Positions 1 to 9,990 of a stretch of 64,000 nucleotides of DNA are shown here, piece after piece. A program made the translations under genes and the position numbers. Positions within the stretch are counted from its first letter, which is position 1; every line of letters begins with the position of its first letter. The DNA is from Pomphorhynchus laevis. Taxonomy: Eukaryota; Acanthocephala; Palaeacanthocephala; Echinorhynchida; Pomphorhynchidae. The stretch covers positions 1 through 64,000 of the forward strand of contig WNNJ02002420.1 of the NCBI GenBank assembly GCA_012934845.2, read 5' to 3'. The notes below the pieces were generated by a model. It was not told where the DNA came from and searched no databases. It worked only from the letters and a program-made list of their open reading frames with translations.

Positions 1-287
1 AAAGTTTCCAATTCATCGGGACACAACCGAAGTACAAGGAGGCGACACAAATCCAATATAGTGGTATGCCGATAACATCAGCGATATTCTTGAGAAATAC
101 CGGTGGTAAACGATCAGGACAAATAGAACCTGACGATTTAAGCCGCTTGAGCTCTATCCAATATAGTGGTATGCCGATAACATCAGCGATATTCTTGAGA
201 AATACCGGTGGTAAACGATCAGGACAAATAGAACCTGACGATTTAAGCCGCTTGAGCTCTAGCACTACATCATTAACAGAAAACATC
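1..287 (-). mobile_element. LINE family C copy C0 (CR1-like), cut by window edge
   Basis: Read on the minus strand this is the linker just before the RT palm of a CR1-like ORF2: motifs like LKSSGSICPDRLPPVFLKN and PLYWI, the 'choose a partial polymerase' region that precedes the RPISLT motif. The first 60 bases match positions 11393-11452 of copy C1 almost base for base, so it is the same subfamily, but C0 reaches further upstream. The element is 5'-truncated at about 287, where family D sequence begins on the same strand, and it continues off the left edge. It carries an exact internal duplication. Identification as CR1-like is by remembered motifs; confidence is good for LINE, moderate for the clade. 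Confidence 0.7.
51..260. repeat. 105-bp perfect tandem duplication inside C0
   Basis: Bases 51-155 and 156-260 are identical. The unit is 35 codons, so the duplication keeps the reading frame of the LINE open on both strands across the join. It is absent from the related C1 copy, so it arose after insertion or in a recent source copy. Confidence 0.95.
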
Positions 288-1190
288 TGAAGAATGTTTA
301 TATTCGATGGACAGTACGAGGCATTGGTGACGGAGGAGGATTTTCGAACTCCTATGCAAAATGTTTTCACGCAATGAGTGAATCGTGTATTCAATTCCAC
401 TACGTTGAGATGCACAAAGTTGTAAGGAACCAGCCGCGTCCCGTATATCTGACTTGATATGAAACAGTATCGCTTTGCAGATTATGCGACGCGCTACGTC
501 GGCGATTCCGAAAGGCGTATTCCACCACTTTTTTGGTAAAGCTACTAATCGGCTGGCAACTAATGCTTCTAGAGTTTCAAGTGGAATTTTGACAGAAGCT
601 ATGCGGACCGCTAGTTATGCTAATGCCTCGGCCAATCCGTTGGAATGTTTGCCAAATGCTGTTAACATTCGTCGCCATTGTGCGTCGAGCCCCGAGGGAC
701 CAGCTGAACCTGTGATTGTACGAGCTGAGCGAACAATAGCTGCACTGTCAATCGCAAGGAAAGTCGCCGGATGATGCGGAATAGCCTCTGGCATTGGAAA
801 CTTGATAAGTGCTTCAGGATTTGCGTGTGACGGCTCAGGATGTAACCTTTCCAGGTGTTCTTTTACGGACATGTCTCCAATAATCACATCTGGACGGAGT
901 GTGCCATCGTTATCTTGACCTGTAAGAATACTTGTGGCGACCTTTAGTTTGCCCTTGCGCAACAGAGTACAATATTGTTTAATCCAATCAGAGTTTGTGT
1001 ATTTACGTTTTTTTTTAATTTTTGTCTTAACTGTAATGTACACGCCTCCTCGAACAGTGCTAAGAATTCACCTTTCGTCCATAAATCGAGTCTACGTTAA
1101 ATTGTCTTTCTGATCATTGCGATTTTACGACAGGGTATCTACTGTAATACACAACGTCCAAAAACGACTGCCATTTTTATATCCTTTGAT
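288..1190 (-). mobile_element. LINE family D copy D0 (RLE-type), N-terminal half of RT ORF, decayed
   Basis: The frame 1043-615 (142 aa) contains the pre-RT signature AGPSGLD followed by a WRRML-like block. Beyond an in-frame stop at its end the reading continues through IADVARRII and SLQLCASQRSGIE blocks to about 290. Together these are the ordered blocks of a widespread invertebrate RT family whose C-terminus carries a CCHC zinc finger and restriction-like endonuclease (seen in copies D1, D2, D3 here). The remaining half is missing because C0 begins at about 287. No ORF1 is visible upstream; 1044-1280 is AT-rich and unassigned. Confidence 0.7.
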
Positions 1191-3456
1191 GTAGATTTTT
1201 TTTATTTTATTTTTTAATAATAATATTTTTTGATAAAAAAACATAAGTTGAGTAAAATTCAAATCAATCAACAAATGTTTGTACTAATAATTTATTTAAT
1301 GTGGCAAATGCGTGCAAAATGCACGCTTACATGACCACTAACAAAAAAAGAACAGCAAAAGTCACAGATAATTAGTTAATTGTTGAAATGGAATTGAGTT
1401 TGGAGTTTGAAGCACGGCATTGATGTTGATTGGCGGATATGAATAGGCAGTTGATTCCACAAGAGAGGAGCAGCCACGACGAAGGAGCGGAAGCCAAAAG
1501 AGATAGAGTAGTTTGGGACATGTAAAAGAAGGGAATTACGGGAACGCAGAGCACAATACACAGTACGAGAATTGTCGAGAAAAGGAAGGTTGAGAAATGA
1601 AGGGGTATGAGAAGTTATAAGGCGAAAAGCAATGATAAGAAGACGAATTTGAACACGACAATAAATGGATGGCCAATCAAGAGAAACAAGATGCTGGGAT
1701 GTATGATCAAAACGACGAAGACGGAGGATAACTTGGACGGCAGCGTTGAAGATACGTTGTAAAGGAAGAAGAGTGGATTTAGGTGAGTTGGAAAATAGAT
1801 GAAGACAATAATCGAGTATAGAAGAAAGTAGAGAAGATATGAGAGTCATACAAGAAGGAAAATCAATCAATCTACGAAGTTGACTGAGATTGCGGAGTAT
1901 CAAGGTAGATGAGCGTACTTTATCTCTAACGAAAGGTTTAAGTGAAAGTCGGTTGTCGAAATGAAAGCCTAGGAAAACGAGATTATCAACGATAGGAAGA
2001 ATTGTAGAATTTAATGATACGGATGGAGTTTCGAAGTCTAAGCGTCAAGGTAGGATACACATAATTTTAGATTTATCAGGATTCAGAGAATGGCGAAGAG
2101 AAGAAAGATGATTGGAAATTGAGACTAGATAGTCGTAAGGAGAAACACTAAGATCGTGAATACGATAAACAGGTGCATGAGCATAGATGAGAATGTCATC
2201 AGCATATTGCATAACATAGAAGTTAAATGTATGAAAAATCGAAGACAAGTCATCGATAAAAAGAGAGAAAAGCATAGGGCCTCATACGGAGCTTTGTGGA
2301 ACACCGGTCGGGATGGATGAAGGATGGGAGAAAGACGAGTTAGAATAGACGCGAAATGTACGGTTTGATAGATTTGAAGGAAACCATGATACAGTGGGTA
2401 AAGAGAAGCCATAATCATGACGAAGGCGATGGAGAAGAATCGAGTGATCGACGATGTCAAAATCAGACGATAGATCAAGAGAAACTATGACACTACGTAA
2501 TTTATGATCGCGCGATATGAGTAAGTCATTATAAACTTTAAGACAGGCAATTTTAGTGGAGTGATTAGAGCGAAAAGCGGCTTGGAAGGGAGGAACTAAG
2601 TTGGAGGAAAAGAGATATGTATTAACTTGCTTGAGAACGAGACGCTCAAAGAGCTTAGAGAGGGTTGGGAGAAGTGAGATTGGACGGTTCGAAGATGGTA
2701 GTGTGGAGTCGAAAGATTGCTTTTTGATGAGAGGACGAACAGTGGCGCATTTCCAGATGTAAGGAAATGTACGGCTACGGATGGACAAGTTGAACAATGT
2801 GGTTAGGAAGGGTGAGATAGCGGAGCAGATATTTTTAAGCAAGTGAGTGGAAATCGGGTCAGTGGGAGAGGTTTCCTTAGCTAATGACAGCAGAAACGAA
2901 GAAACTTCATCAGATGAAACGGGAAGAAGGTGGAATAGCACTGAGAGGAAGGTATTGAAAGAGAAGCGAGGGTACAAGGGGGCTGTGGGTAGTAGAATAT
3001 GTAAATTAGATAACTTAGTTTGTAGATAAGAAGAAAATTCATCAGGATTTATATTACAAGGTGTAGATGATCGTGAAAGAATTGAGTTTAAGATTTTCCA
3101 ATGAGATTTAGAGTTGGAAGATGACTAAAGTTGATTTCGCCAAAAGATTGTACGTTTAGTACGTATAAGAATAAGATGTGAACGACGTAGAGAAAAGTAG
3201 GAATCACGGAGATTTGGAGGGAGTGAGTTAGGAGAACGTTTAAGAAAGCGATTATACACACAAAAAGAGTGACGGAGTCACTCTTTTCGGCGCAAGCGCT
3301 GAGAACGTCGGAGTCGACTAGGCAAAAGGTTATTGAGGATCGACGTAAGTTCAGAATCAATCAGAATGCAGAGATAATCGGGAGAGAGATAGTGAAGAGG
3401 AAGTGAAAAGAGTGAAGAATTGAGTATGGCTGTACAGAGAATAGTGATATCGAGAA

Positions 3457-3493
3457 GTTCATTGTCTTATATCGAGAGTATAAGACAATGAAC
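3457..3493. repeat. Snap-back inverted repeat at a deletion breakpoint in B1
   Basis: Arms 3457-3471 and 3479-3493 are 15-bp perfect complements around a 7-nt spacer. In copy B6 the corresponding right arm occurs alone in normal order (about 63893-63907), so in B1 the left arm is an added inverted copy at the edge of a deletion. Confidence 0.9.
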
Positions 3494-3506
3494 AGTCAGA
3501 CATAAG

Positions 3507-3770
3507 ATCTGCAAGGTCGTTAAAGATGATACGTGAGGGGGCAACTGAACCTGGTCTGTATACAATCACAAGTTAAAGAGGGAAAGGAGTTGATAATCTG
3601 CATATGGGTAATTCGAACGAGGTGTAACGGATGTCAATGTAAATCTGCAAGCTCGCTAAAGAACATACGTGAGGGGGCGGCTGAGCCTGGACGGTACACA
3701 ATTACAAGTTAAAGAGGGAAAGGAGTTGATGATCTGCATATTAGCAATTCGAGAGAAGTGCAACGGATAT
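3507..3770. repeat. 136-bp imperfect tandem duplication in B1 endonuclease region
   Basis: The blocks starting at 3507 and 3643 both begin ATCTGCAAG and share most of their length, including GTTAAAGAGGGAAAGGAGTTG. They differ at scattered bases, so the duplication is not recent. Confidence 0.8.
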
Positions 3771-4064
3771 TAGCATTAATTTTACGTAGAGACGTTGCGT
3801 GACGAGCAATGGCAACAATACCGCCATGGTTAGAAGCTGTAGATGTATGAGAGGCAATTGGACGTGCTGATTTAACTTTAGAAAAACCTGAGCGACATAG
3901 ACGACGAATAGCAAGATCGTCGGAGTCACAATGCCAATATTCGGTAATGCAGAGAATATCGATAGATAATTGATCGAAGATATCAAGGAGCATATCAGCT
4001 TTGTGAAGAATGGGGCGGGTGTTGAGTAGACTAAGACGAAAAGAATGCTTAGGAGCGAGATCGA

Positions 4065-5446
4065 CTAGCGAAGAAGACAAGTGGGAGAGATGGGACGCCA
4101 TCGAATTTTTGGCCTTGTGTGTACAACGTGAAAATTTCCGTTGATTTTACGTATAGATAAGGATGACTCGCCGTTTGTTTCACGTCGATGTTTCTCAATG
4201 CGAGCTAAATTGAGTTGGGCAATATCAGAAGGGGAGCGGTCAGGAAAGATACGACAAGTAGACGAAGTGGTCAGAAGTTTAAAACGTTGGGAGAGTACCG
4301 AAGAGGCATGTGAACTATGTCGGAAAACGATTTTTAAGAGCGGAGGACTGAGATGATTAGATTTAGTGGATTTGTTTAAACGGATAAAGGATATAGGAGC
4401 AATATTATTGAAGAGTGATGGGTTATCATCAGGAAGAATGGTTGCTAGGATAGACCTGAAAGCAGATACATCATCATCGAGGCGACATTGAGGAGAAGCA
4501 GATTCGGAAACCTTTAAATTAGATATGATAATGCATCGATCGCGCAAAGGAAAACGATTACGTAGAAGTGGTGGATGGACAGACCTGGTAGGAGTAGAGT
4601 CAGAAGAGCAGATAAACGTGGGAATAACAGGGTTGCTAAGTGAAGATTTAAGATAGTTTGGAGCATGTGTGACCGGAGTAGAGTGTTGAATTGGTTGATC
4701 GGAGATGTTACTGGAGATGATTTTGACGGAAGGATGTAAATTATTGATAGGTGATACGGTTGGAGCATGTGTGACAGAAGTGGATTGTTGAATAGGTTGA
4801 ACGGAGATGTTACTGGAGATAATTTTGACAGAAGGATGTAAATTATAGAGAAGTGATTCGGTAGAGGTAAAGTCAGGAGTACGTGAAGAGAAGAAAGAAG
4901 TATGATATGTATTTAGATGTGTGGATGAATAGGAAAAATGAGGTACGAGATAAAGCCTTTACTGTTTGCATTGTTAGGAAGATGAAGATTAAGGGAAATT
5001 TTATCCGTAGTTAAAGGAGGAGTGTGTGTGAGAGAGGTTTCAAGAACGGGTTTTATAGATGACGAAGGAGTTAGTAAGCAAACGGATGACGACGATAGAT
5101 TTGAAGATATGTTGACGTTTGTTGATGTTCCATGTATAACAGCGGTCTGAGTCGACTGAGAGATATCATCAAGTTTATTTATTGAGCACAAATCTGTTTT
5201 GTTAGCGTTCAGAACGTCTCTACTGTTTGAGTGGTCATTCTTCATTCGCTTACCTATGAGGGCAGCCCAACAGAAGCCGCAGAGGAAATTCCGATTTGAA
5301 ACGTTGTCCTCGTCAGCGAAAGGAATGGCAACGTGAGTCCAAACATTGCAGTTCTTGTTGTCGCATCCAATTTGCTTTTCGATGTAAGTTTCCTTGACGG
5401 ACTTGAGTCGCTGGCCGACATTTTTAGTTAGCTTTCTCTTTGCCAT
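4065..5446 (-). pseudogene. B1 ORF1: PHD-like zinc finger plus RRM/C-terminal domain, broken
   Basis: The start at 5446 begins a basic N-terminus followed by a PHD-like cysteine/histidine cluster (GCDNKNCNVWTHV then FLCGFCW), as in ORF1 of CR1-group LINEs. A Ser/Thr/Pro-rich linker contains two copies of a ~41-aa repeat (4640-4860). The frame 4547-4065 carries an RRM-like part (CIIISNLK) and a basic C-terminal domain (ARIEKHRRETNGE, then INGNFHVV) resembling the single-strand-binding C-terminal domain of L1-type ORF1 proteins. It overlaps ORF2 by about 37 bp. Predicted role: RNA binding and chaperone in the RNP. Frames shift between 4913 and 4547. Confidence 0.7.
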
Positions 5447-5540
5447 AATAAAATGTTAATTAGTTAGTTATAATCAAGAATGTTTAGACTCCGTTAGTCT
5501 GCAAGTCGTTAGTTGTAAGTAGTTCGCGTTAGTTGTAAGT

Positions 5541-5655
5541 AGCGAGCGGATATCGTCGATGGTTGTCGATGGTTGTCGATAATTGTCAAGCGGATGGTTG
5601 TCGATGGTTGTCGTTAGTTGTCGTCGAAGGTTGTCGTTGGTTGTCGTCAAAGATT
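5541..5655 (-). repeat. B1 5' UTR: conserved core plus decamer tandem repeats
   Basis: A GTAGCGAGCGGA core (5539-5550) is followed by about ten imperfect copies of GATGGTTGTC. The same core lies beside a quite different 20-bp tandem repeat in B2 and B3. Tandem monomers in a LINE 5' UTR often act as promoter units; that role is inferred here. Confidence 0.65.
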
Positions 5656-5763
5656 GTAGTTTGATTGTTTTACTTAGAAGTAATTCTGTAATAACTCTTA
5701 ATCAAGACAATTTTAAATTGATATTAATTTAAATTGATTTAAATTAATATTTCTTACGTAAAT

Positions 5764-5779
5764 ATTTTTATTTCAGATG
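5764..5779 (+). other. Splice-acceptor-like tract abutting the start codon
   Basis: TTTTTATTTCAG lies directly against the ATG of the SNAPC1-like exon 1. This could be the acceptor of a 5' UTR intron or a trans-splicing acceptor; the sequence alone cannot say which. Confidence 0.4.
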
Positions 5780-8700
5780 TCAACTTCATCTCGAAACAGA
5801 GACTATCAGGCGATTTTTCGACGTGATGCTGAGGCGATTCTCATCGCTTTCACCGAAATGCGATCAAGCTCTTTCAAAGATTTTTCTAAAATTTGGCAAA
5901 ATTTCAAGGCATACATGATATTCGGGTAATTATTTCTTAAGATCGTGCTAGCCATTATCCTGCGATCGCCTTGTACACTCTTATTAGATTGAAGGATTTT
6001 ATACCCAACGTGTTTCGGTTTGTAAGTAGCTGTGTCGTACATTCAAAGACTTCTTAAAAAAATGCTTAGTTTTTGGAAGATGCGATTAAAGTTATTAATG
6101 AATATATCGGCAGCCCTGAATTTAATTACTATACAAGGATTGGAGCGCTGTACATTTATCACGTTATCTTTCATAGCCAGTCAACGTATCCCAAAACAAA
6201 GGTAGCAATGTCATACTAAATTCTACTGTTTATAGTAGAGTTGTAGTCTTTTATATTGTAAAAAAAAACAATTTATTTTAACGTGGCAAATGCGTGCCAG
6301 CGCACGCTTACATGACCACAACAAAACAAGACTGTGAATCAGGTGTCGAGAAGGTGTGAACGGAGGAGGTGTTTGAATATGATAAAGGAGGGGGCGCGGC
6401 GGACGTCGAGAGGGAGTTGATTCCAGGCGAGTGAGGCGGCGAGGAGTAAGGATCGGAGACCGTAGTTGTTGGAGTAATTAGGAACGTGGAGTAAGATGGT
6501 ATGACAGGAACGAAGCGATAGCGAGGTGGGGCGAGTATCGTCTAAGAAAGGAAGGTTGATGAACGATGGGGAGCCGACAGCGATGAGACGAAAGGTAACG
6601 AGAAGAAGGCGAAGTTTGATGCGGATGTGGATGGTGGGCCAGGAGAGTTGGCCCACCATCCAAAGATTGTAGTCTTTTTATGGTAAAATGTAACTAATTG
6701 ACTGCGAAGCATCGCCGAGTACATCAAAGACTTAATTTATTATTTTGGATATTTCTACTTGGCAGTTCTTTTTCAATCGTAATCAGTTTATTATAATGAA
6801 AACTTTTGAATTAATATTTTAATAAAAAAGGATTTATTTTTACGTGGCAAATGCGTGTCGGCTTATGTTGACATGTGCCGAGAAAGTGGGTCAGAGGCGG
6901 TATTTGAATATGATAAAGGAGGAGCGTGGCGTACGTCGAGTGAGAGCTGATTCCAGGCGAGAAGGGCGGCGACGAGGAAGGATCGGAGACCGTACTTGTT
7001 GAAATAATTTAGAACGTGGATTAAGAGGGAATGACAAAATCACAGCGATAGAGAGTTGGGGCGAGTGTAGTCTAAGAAATGGAGGTTTATGAACGATAAG
7101 AAACTAACAGCGATGATACGAAAAGTTACGAGAAGAAGGCGGAGTTTGATGCGGATGTGGATGGTGAGCCAGGAGAATTCGACAAGATATGTGGTGTGTG
7201 TTCGAAGCGTCTCAGACGTGGAAGCACTCGAACGACGGAGAAGATGATGCGTTGTAGGGTAAGACGATACATTTTGGAGAATTGGCGAAAATACTGAGGC
7301 AGTAATCGATTTTAGGGAAAAGAAGCGATGAAAGAAGAGACAAAGAACAAAGTTGATAAGGGGGCGGATACTGCGAATATCACAGAGAATAAAGTTCGAT
7401 GAGCGGACATCCTCGCGGACGAAGGTTCTATGGTAAAATGATCCTATCTAATGGAAGACTAATGAAGTGAGATTGTGGACTACGGGATGATTGATGAAAA
7501 ATAGATACAAGGGGAGTAGATATTTTAGGTTGACGGGGAAGGATCTACATTATTTAGATTTATCTAGGTTTAGAACAAGACTAAGATGGAGAGACGTTTG
7601 TAAATGGAAGAGAGATCACCAATAGAAGAGAGAAAAGCAGAAGTCATAGGACTGAACCTTATGGGACCCTGCAGAAAATAAGGATGGGAGGAGAGAATGA
7701 TGAATTTGAACAGACTCGAGAAGAGCGGTCGTGTAGATATGAGGCAAACCATGCTACAGAGGAGGAAGAAAAGCCGTAATCATAACGAAGGCAAGAAAGG
7801 AGGACAGAGTGATTGACAATGTCGAAGGCGGATGAGAGGTCGAGGGAGATGGGAACACTATATAAAGCCTTGCCACGAGAAATGAGTAGGTCGTTGTATT
7901 CTTGAACTGGAGAAATGAAGAATAATAATGAGGATTTATGTTGCAAGACGACGAGGAGCGAAAAAGGATTGAGTTTGCCAGAGAGTCTTAGAGTTGAATG
8001 AAGTGATGATTTTATGCTGCCAGAAGTAGTTGCATTTGGTACGTAATAGATTGAGATGAAATCGGTGAAGTGCAAGATATGAATCACGGAAAGACGGAGT
8101 GATCGAGCGGAAATTACGTCTGAGAGAGCTGTGATAGACTCGAAAAGCATGACGGAGTCAAAGCTTTGAGAGTAAGCATTGATTGCCAAGCCATGTCAAA
8201 AATATTTAATATTTTATTTAATTTTTTGTTGAAGAAATTTTTTAATTAGCTGTTTATATCAAAAATAGGAATCTATTTTAAAGGTTTTTCCACACAATAT
8301 TTTTTTCGGAAATTTAGTGCTTGTGACTTTTATTTACTCTTAACAAAAATAGTTACATTTTGATACATTTAATTGCATAAAGTAAATGAGGCAGATCACA
8401 GGAGGCAGATCACGTGCCTAGCTACTCTAGGTGTTTTGGTTTAGAATATCAGAGCACAAATTATCTCTGGACGCATATTTTAGTTAATAAACAAGCTTTA
8501 TCTGCCACTTATGTGACCTTCCGAGAAATCCTTTGTCAGTGAGATGTATCCGGATCACTTTACGAAAAGCATGTTCCAAATCAAATAAATTGTCATTCAC
8601 CTTCATTTGTTCCTTTTTTGTGAAAGAGTCAGTTTAGCTACTGATTAAACTTCCATTAATGAGAAATATATTCATATATTATATTTTTCCACAACATTTG

Positions 8701-9410
8701 CAAACCTTGAGTTTTATTATCTTTATAGTTTTTTTTTCATTAAAGCTTGAATAAACTATTACTAAAAATGATTAATTATTAATACAATAATTCTAATCAA
8801 AATCCTTGTTTTTCAATCATTTTTACCAATATTTATTATAATTTGTAGATTTTGAATTATTCGATGACCCACAGTCATTTACAATAGCAGCTGAGAAATT
8901 TATTCCCGTGATAGATATATCATAAGAATTACAGGGATATAATTTCATCTTTAAAGCAATTAGCCAAGAATTATCTTTATTGACTAATTCAGTTACAAAG
9001 TAAATATTATTTAATTATTTTAGTATTTATAAGTAATAATGTTTTGTAACAGTTAAATAATAATTCATTAAATAGAATAATATTTAAAGATACCTACTGT
9101 ATAAACGTTATATATTTAATATTTTAAATTCTCGAATACAAAATCTATATACTAATATATTTTAAATGTGATCTAATATTTGAAAATTAGACCACAAGAT
9201 ATAAACAAACAACTAAATCGATAACAACACAATGTTTCTCCAGTTGCTACTTTTTCGTTTATTCCTCAGGCAAGACTTACTTTTTCATCGTGGGAAAACC
9301 TATCGACATTTATTGATAATGCTAAGCTGCGCAATGACAAAGAAGTCGTTTACGTGTTTGAAACTCTTGTCAAGCAAAGTGCATTTCATTATGTATCTGA
9401 CAATAATGAG
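5777..9410 (+). CDS. SNAPC1: SNAPC1-like host gene (snRNA-activating complex subunit), three exons seen, partial
   Basis: Exon 1 (5777-5925) starts MSTSSRNRDYQ and contains FKDFSKIWQNFKAYMIF, matching the FEDFTELWRNMKFGTIF block of SNAPC1/SNAP43 as I remember it. Exon 2 (6070-6201) encodes EYIGSPEFNYYTRIGALYIY, matching the SNAPC1 block ending VRIGALYLLYGLY. Exon 3 (9270-9410, 47 codons) encodes SSWENLSTFIDNAKL and VVYVFETLVKQSAFHYV, matching the DWDEVLKF...AAYIFRKLRLDRAFHF block. Exons 2 and 3 join in phase 0 across GT...AG borders. The phase between my exons 1 and 2 does not match, so one border is wrong or the gene is damaged. The protein would act with TBP at snRNA promoters. The intron 6202-9269 holds LINE fragments A1 and A1b. 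Exons downstream of 9410 are not found; D1 begins at about 9600. Confidence 0.6.
6263..6661 (-). mobile_element. LINE family A copy A1, 3' end fragment with target duplication
   Basis: The shared A/B 3' end (TAACGTGGCAAATGCGTGCC) starts the copy, which then covers the last ~100 residues of ORF2 (6659-6339). The 5' end terminates in a snap-back inverted repeat (6629-6641 against 6649-6661). Near-identical flanks, TTGTAGTCTTTTATATTGTAAAA at about 6240-6262 and its partner at about 6667-6687, look like a ~21-bp target duplication. It lies in the intron of the SNAPC1-like gene. Confidence 0.8.
6822..8205 (-). mobile_element. LINE family A copy A1b, decayed and internally deleted
   Basis: The 3' end signature at 6838-6880 is followed, on the minus strand, by C-terminal, RT and connection-domain pieces: an SSAFDIVNHSVLL motif A around 7820 and the segment matching A3 positions about 27900-28230. 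Many frameshifts and at least two deletions remove the YADD region. The AT-rich string TTAATATTTTA at 6811-6821 and 8206-8216 may be a target duplication. It is older than A2/A3 by its divergence and also lies in the SNAPC1-like intron. Confidence 0.75.
8484..8612 (-). other. Possible unassigned host exon, antisense in SNAPC1-like intron
   Basis: The minus frame encodes EQMKVNDNLFDLEHAFRK then VIRIHLTDKGFLGRSH and ends KLVY-stop, preceded by an AG at 8613-8614. Its composition is protein-like and it matches none of the LINE families here. A second open minus stretch (about 8982-8827) contains DNSWLIALKMKLYP and ends at a GT, but its phase does not fit this one. I do not recognise either, and both may be chance. 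Confidence 0.2.
8615..9230. other. AT-rich intron sequence, nothing firm identified
   Basis: Low-GC sequence with poly-T and poly-A runs. The only item noted is the possible open minus stretch at 8827-8982. Confidence 0.6.
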
Positions 9411-9542
9411 GTTAGTTTTGTTTTTTAGATCACAAGTTCACGCTTAATCCTCTAAAAGTTTTCTATTCAATAATTCATGATCTAATTTTAATATTAACGT
9501 TTAATTAATTTAAGATTTTTAGCAAGAGAATATAATCAAACT

Positions 9543-9620
9543 GATTCATCGTAAAATCCGAATTATCACTAAAACCGAGTCATCGGTATAACCGATACAT
9601 TTGTAAAACCGATTCATCGG
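9543..9620. repeat. 17-bp minisatellite, about 4.6 imperfect copies
   Basis: Units at 9543, 9560, 9577, 9594 and 9611 follow the consensus GATTCATCGGTAAAACC. The array sits exactly where the 5'-truncated D1 copy begins. A reading frame entered from an AG at 9521-9522 (a conceivable fourth SNAPC1 exon) would run into it. Confidence 0.85.
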
Positions 9621-9990
9621 CACTGATGATTTTATGGCCAGAACTGTTTCGAGTCACGTCGCGTGTAATACGAACTTGGTCGGACGCATCTGCGAACTTG
9701 GGAATATTGACCCACACTGTGCTTACGTTAGTCTCACGCAATCCATGCAGTGGAAATGGCCACAACTGCTCAGAACGACCAGTTGTAGTGAAGAGCAATT
9801 ATAACCGCTAAAAGATGCCGTTACGGTCGAATTTCTGTCTGTTCTAACAAAGCAGAGAATCACCGAGGATATGCGAATTATTCTTACTTCCCCAAACAAA
9901 CTAGGAGGTATTGGCATCATGGATTGTACTTTTGTAGCTAAATTACAGCTCGATGCTTCTCGAAGATTATGTGCGTCCTACAACTCAGAT

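Larger units (their letters stand above)
1376..4101 (-). pseudogene. B1 ORF2: APE endonuclease plus reverse transcriptase, broken
   Basis: The N-terminus at 4101 begins with an LLNTR (endonuclease start) block and an ITEYWH block. RT frames follow: 2977-2282 with motif A (SLDLSSDFDIVDHS, where the usual A of SSAFD is D) and motif B (GVPQSSV), then 2275-2045 with the intact catalytic YADD (about 2195-2206), then 1903-1376 covering the thumb and C-terminus. The endonuclease GDFN block is lost in a deletion marked by a snap-back repeat near 3457-3493. At least three frame changes separate the pieces, so no complete protein can be made. Confidence 0.8.
1281..5690 (-). mobile_element. LINE family B copy B1 (CR1/L2-like), near full length, decayed
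   Basis: This copy has the family order on the minus strand: 5' UTR with short tandem repeats (5690-5447), ORF1 (5446-4065), ORF2 with APE endonuclease and RT (4101-1376), and a 3' UTR ending in the shared hairpin that contains GGCAAATGCGTGC at about 1300-1340. Several frameshifts break both ORFs. A deletion and tandem duplication lie in the endonuclease part. It sits between D0 and the host SNAPC1-like exon 1. It is useful as the reference for the fragmentary B copies B2-B6. Confidence 0.85.

Noticed and set aside
4141-4356. A conserved 71-codon plus-strand protein (also at 15532-15747)
   Set aside because: It is the antisense of the conserved C-terminal domain of B1 and B2 ORF1, so its conservation is a shadow.
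5806-6042. A 78-codon minus-strand gene
   Set aside because: It lies antisense across SNAPC1-like exon 1 and the following intron; the plus-strand reading has the recognisable protein blocks.
9411-9428. An 18-nt intron after SNAPC1-like exon 3 (GTTAGT...TTTTTTAG)
   Set aside because: The reading after it stops within eight codons and shows no SNAPC1 similarity; a longer intron is more plausible.
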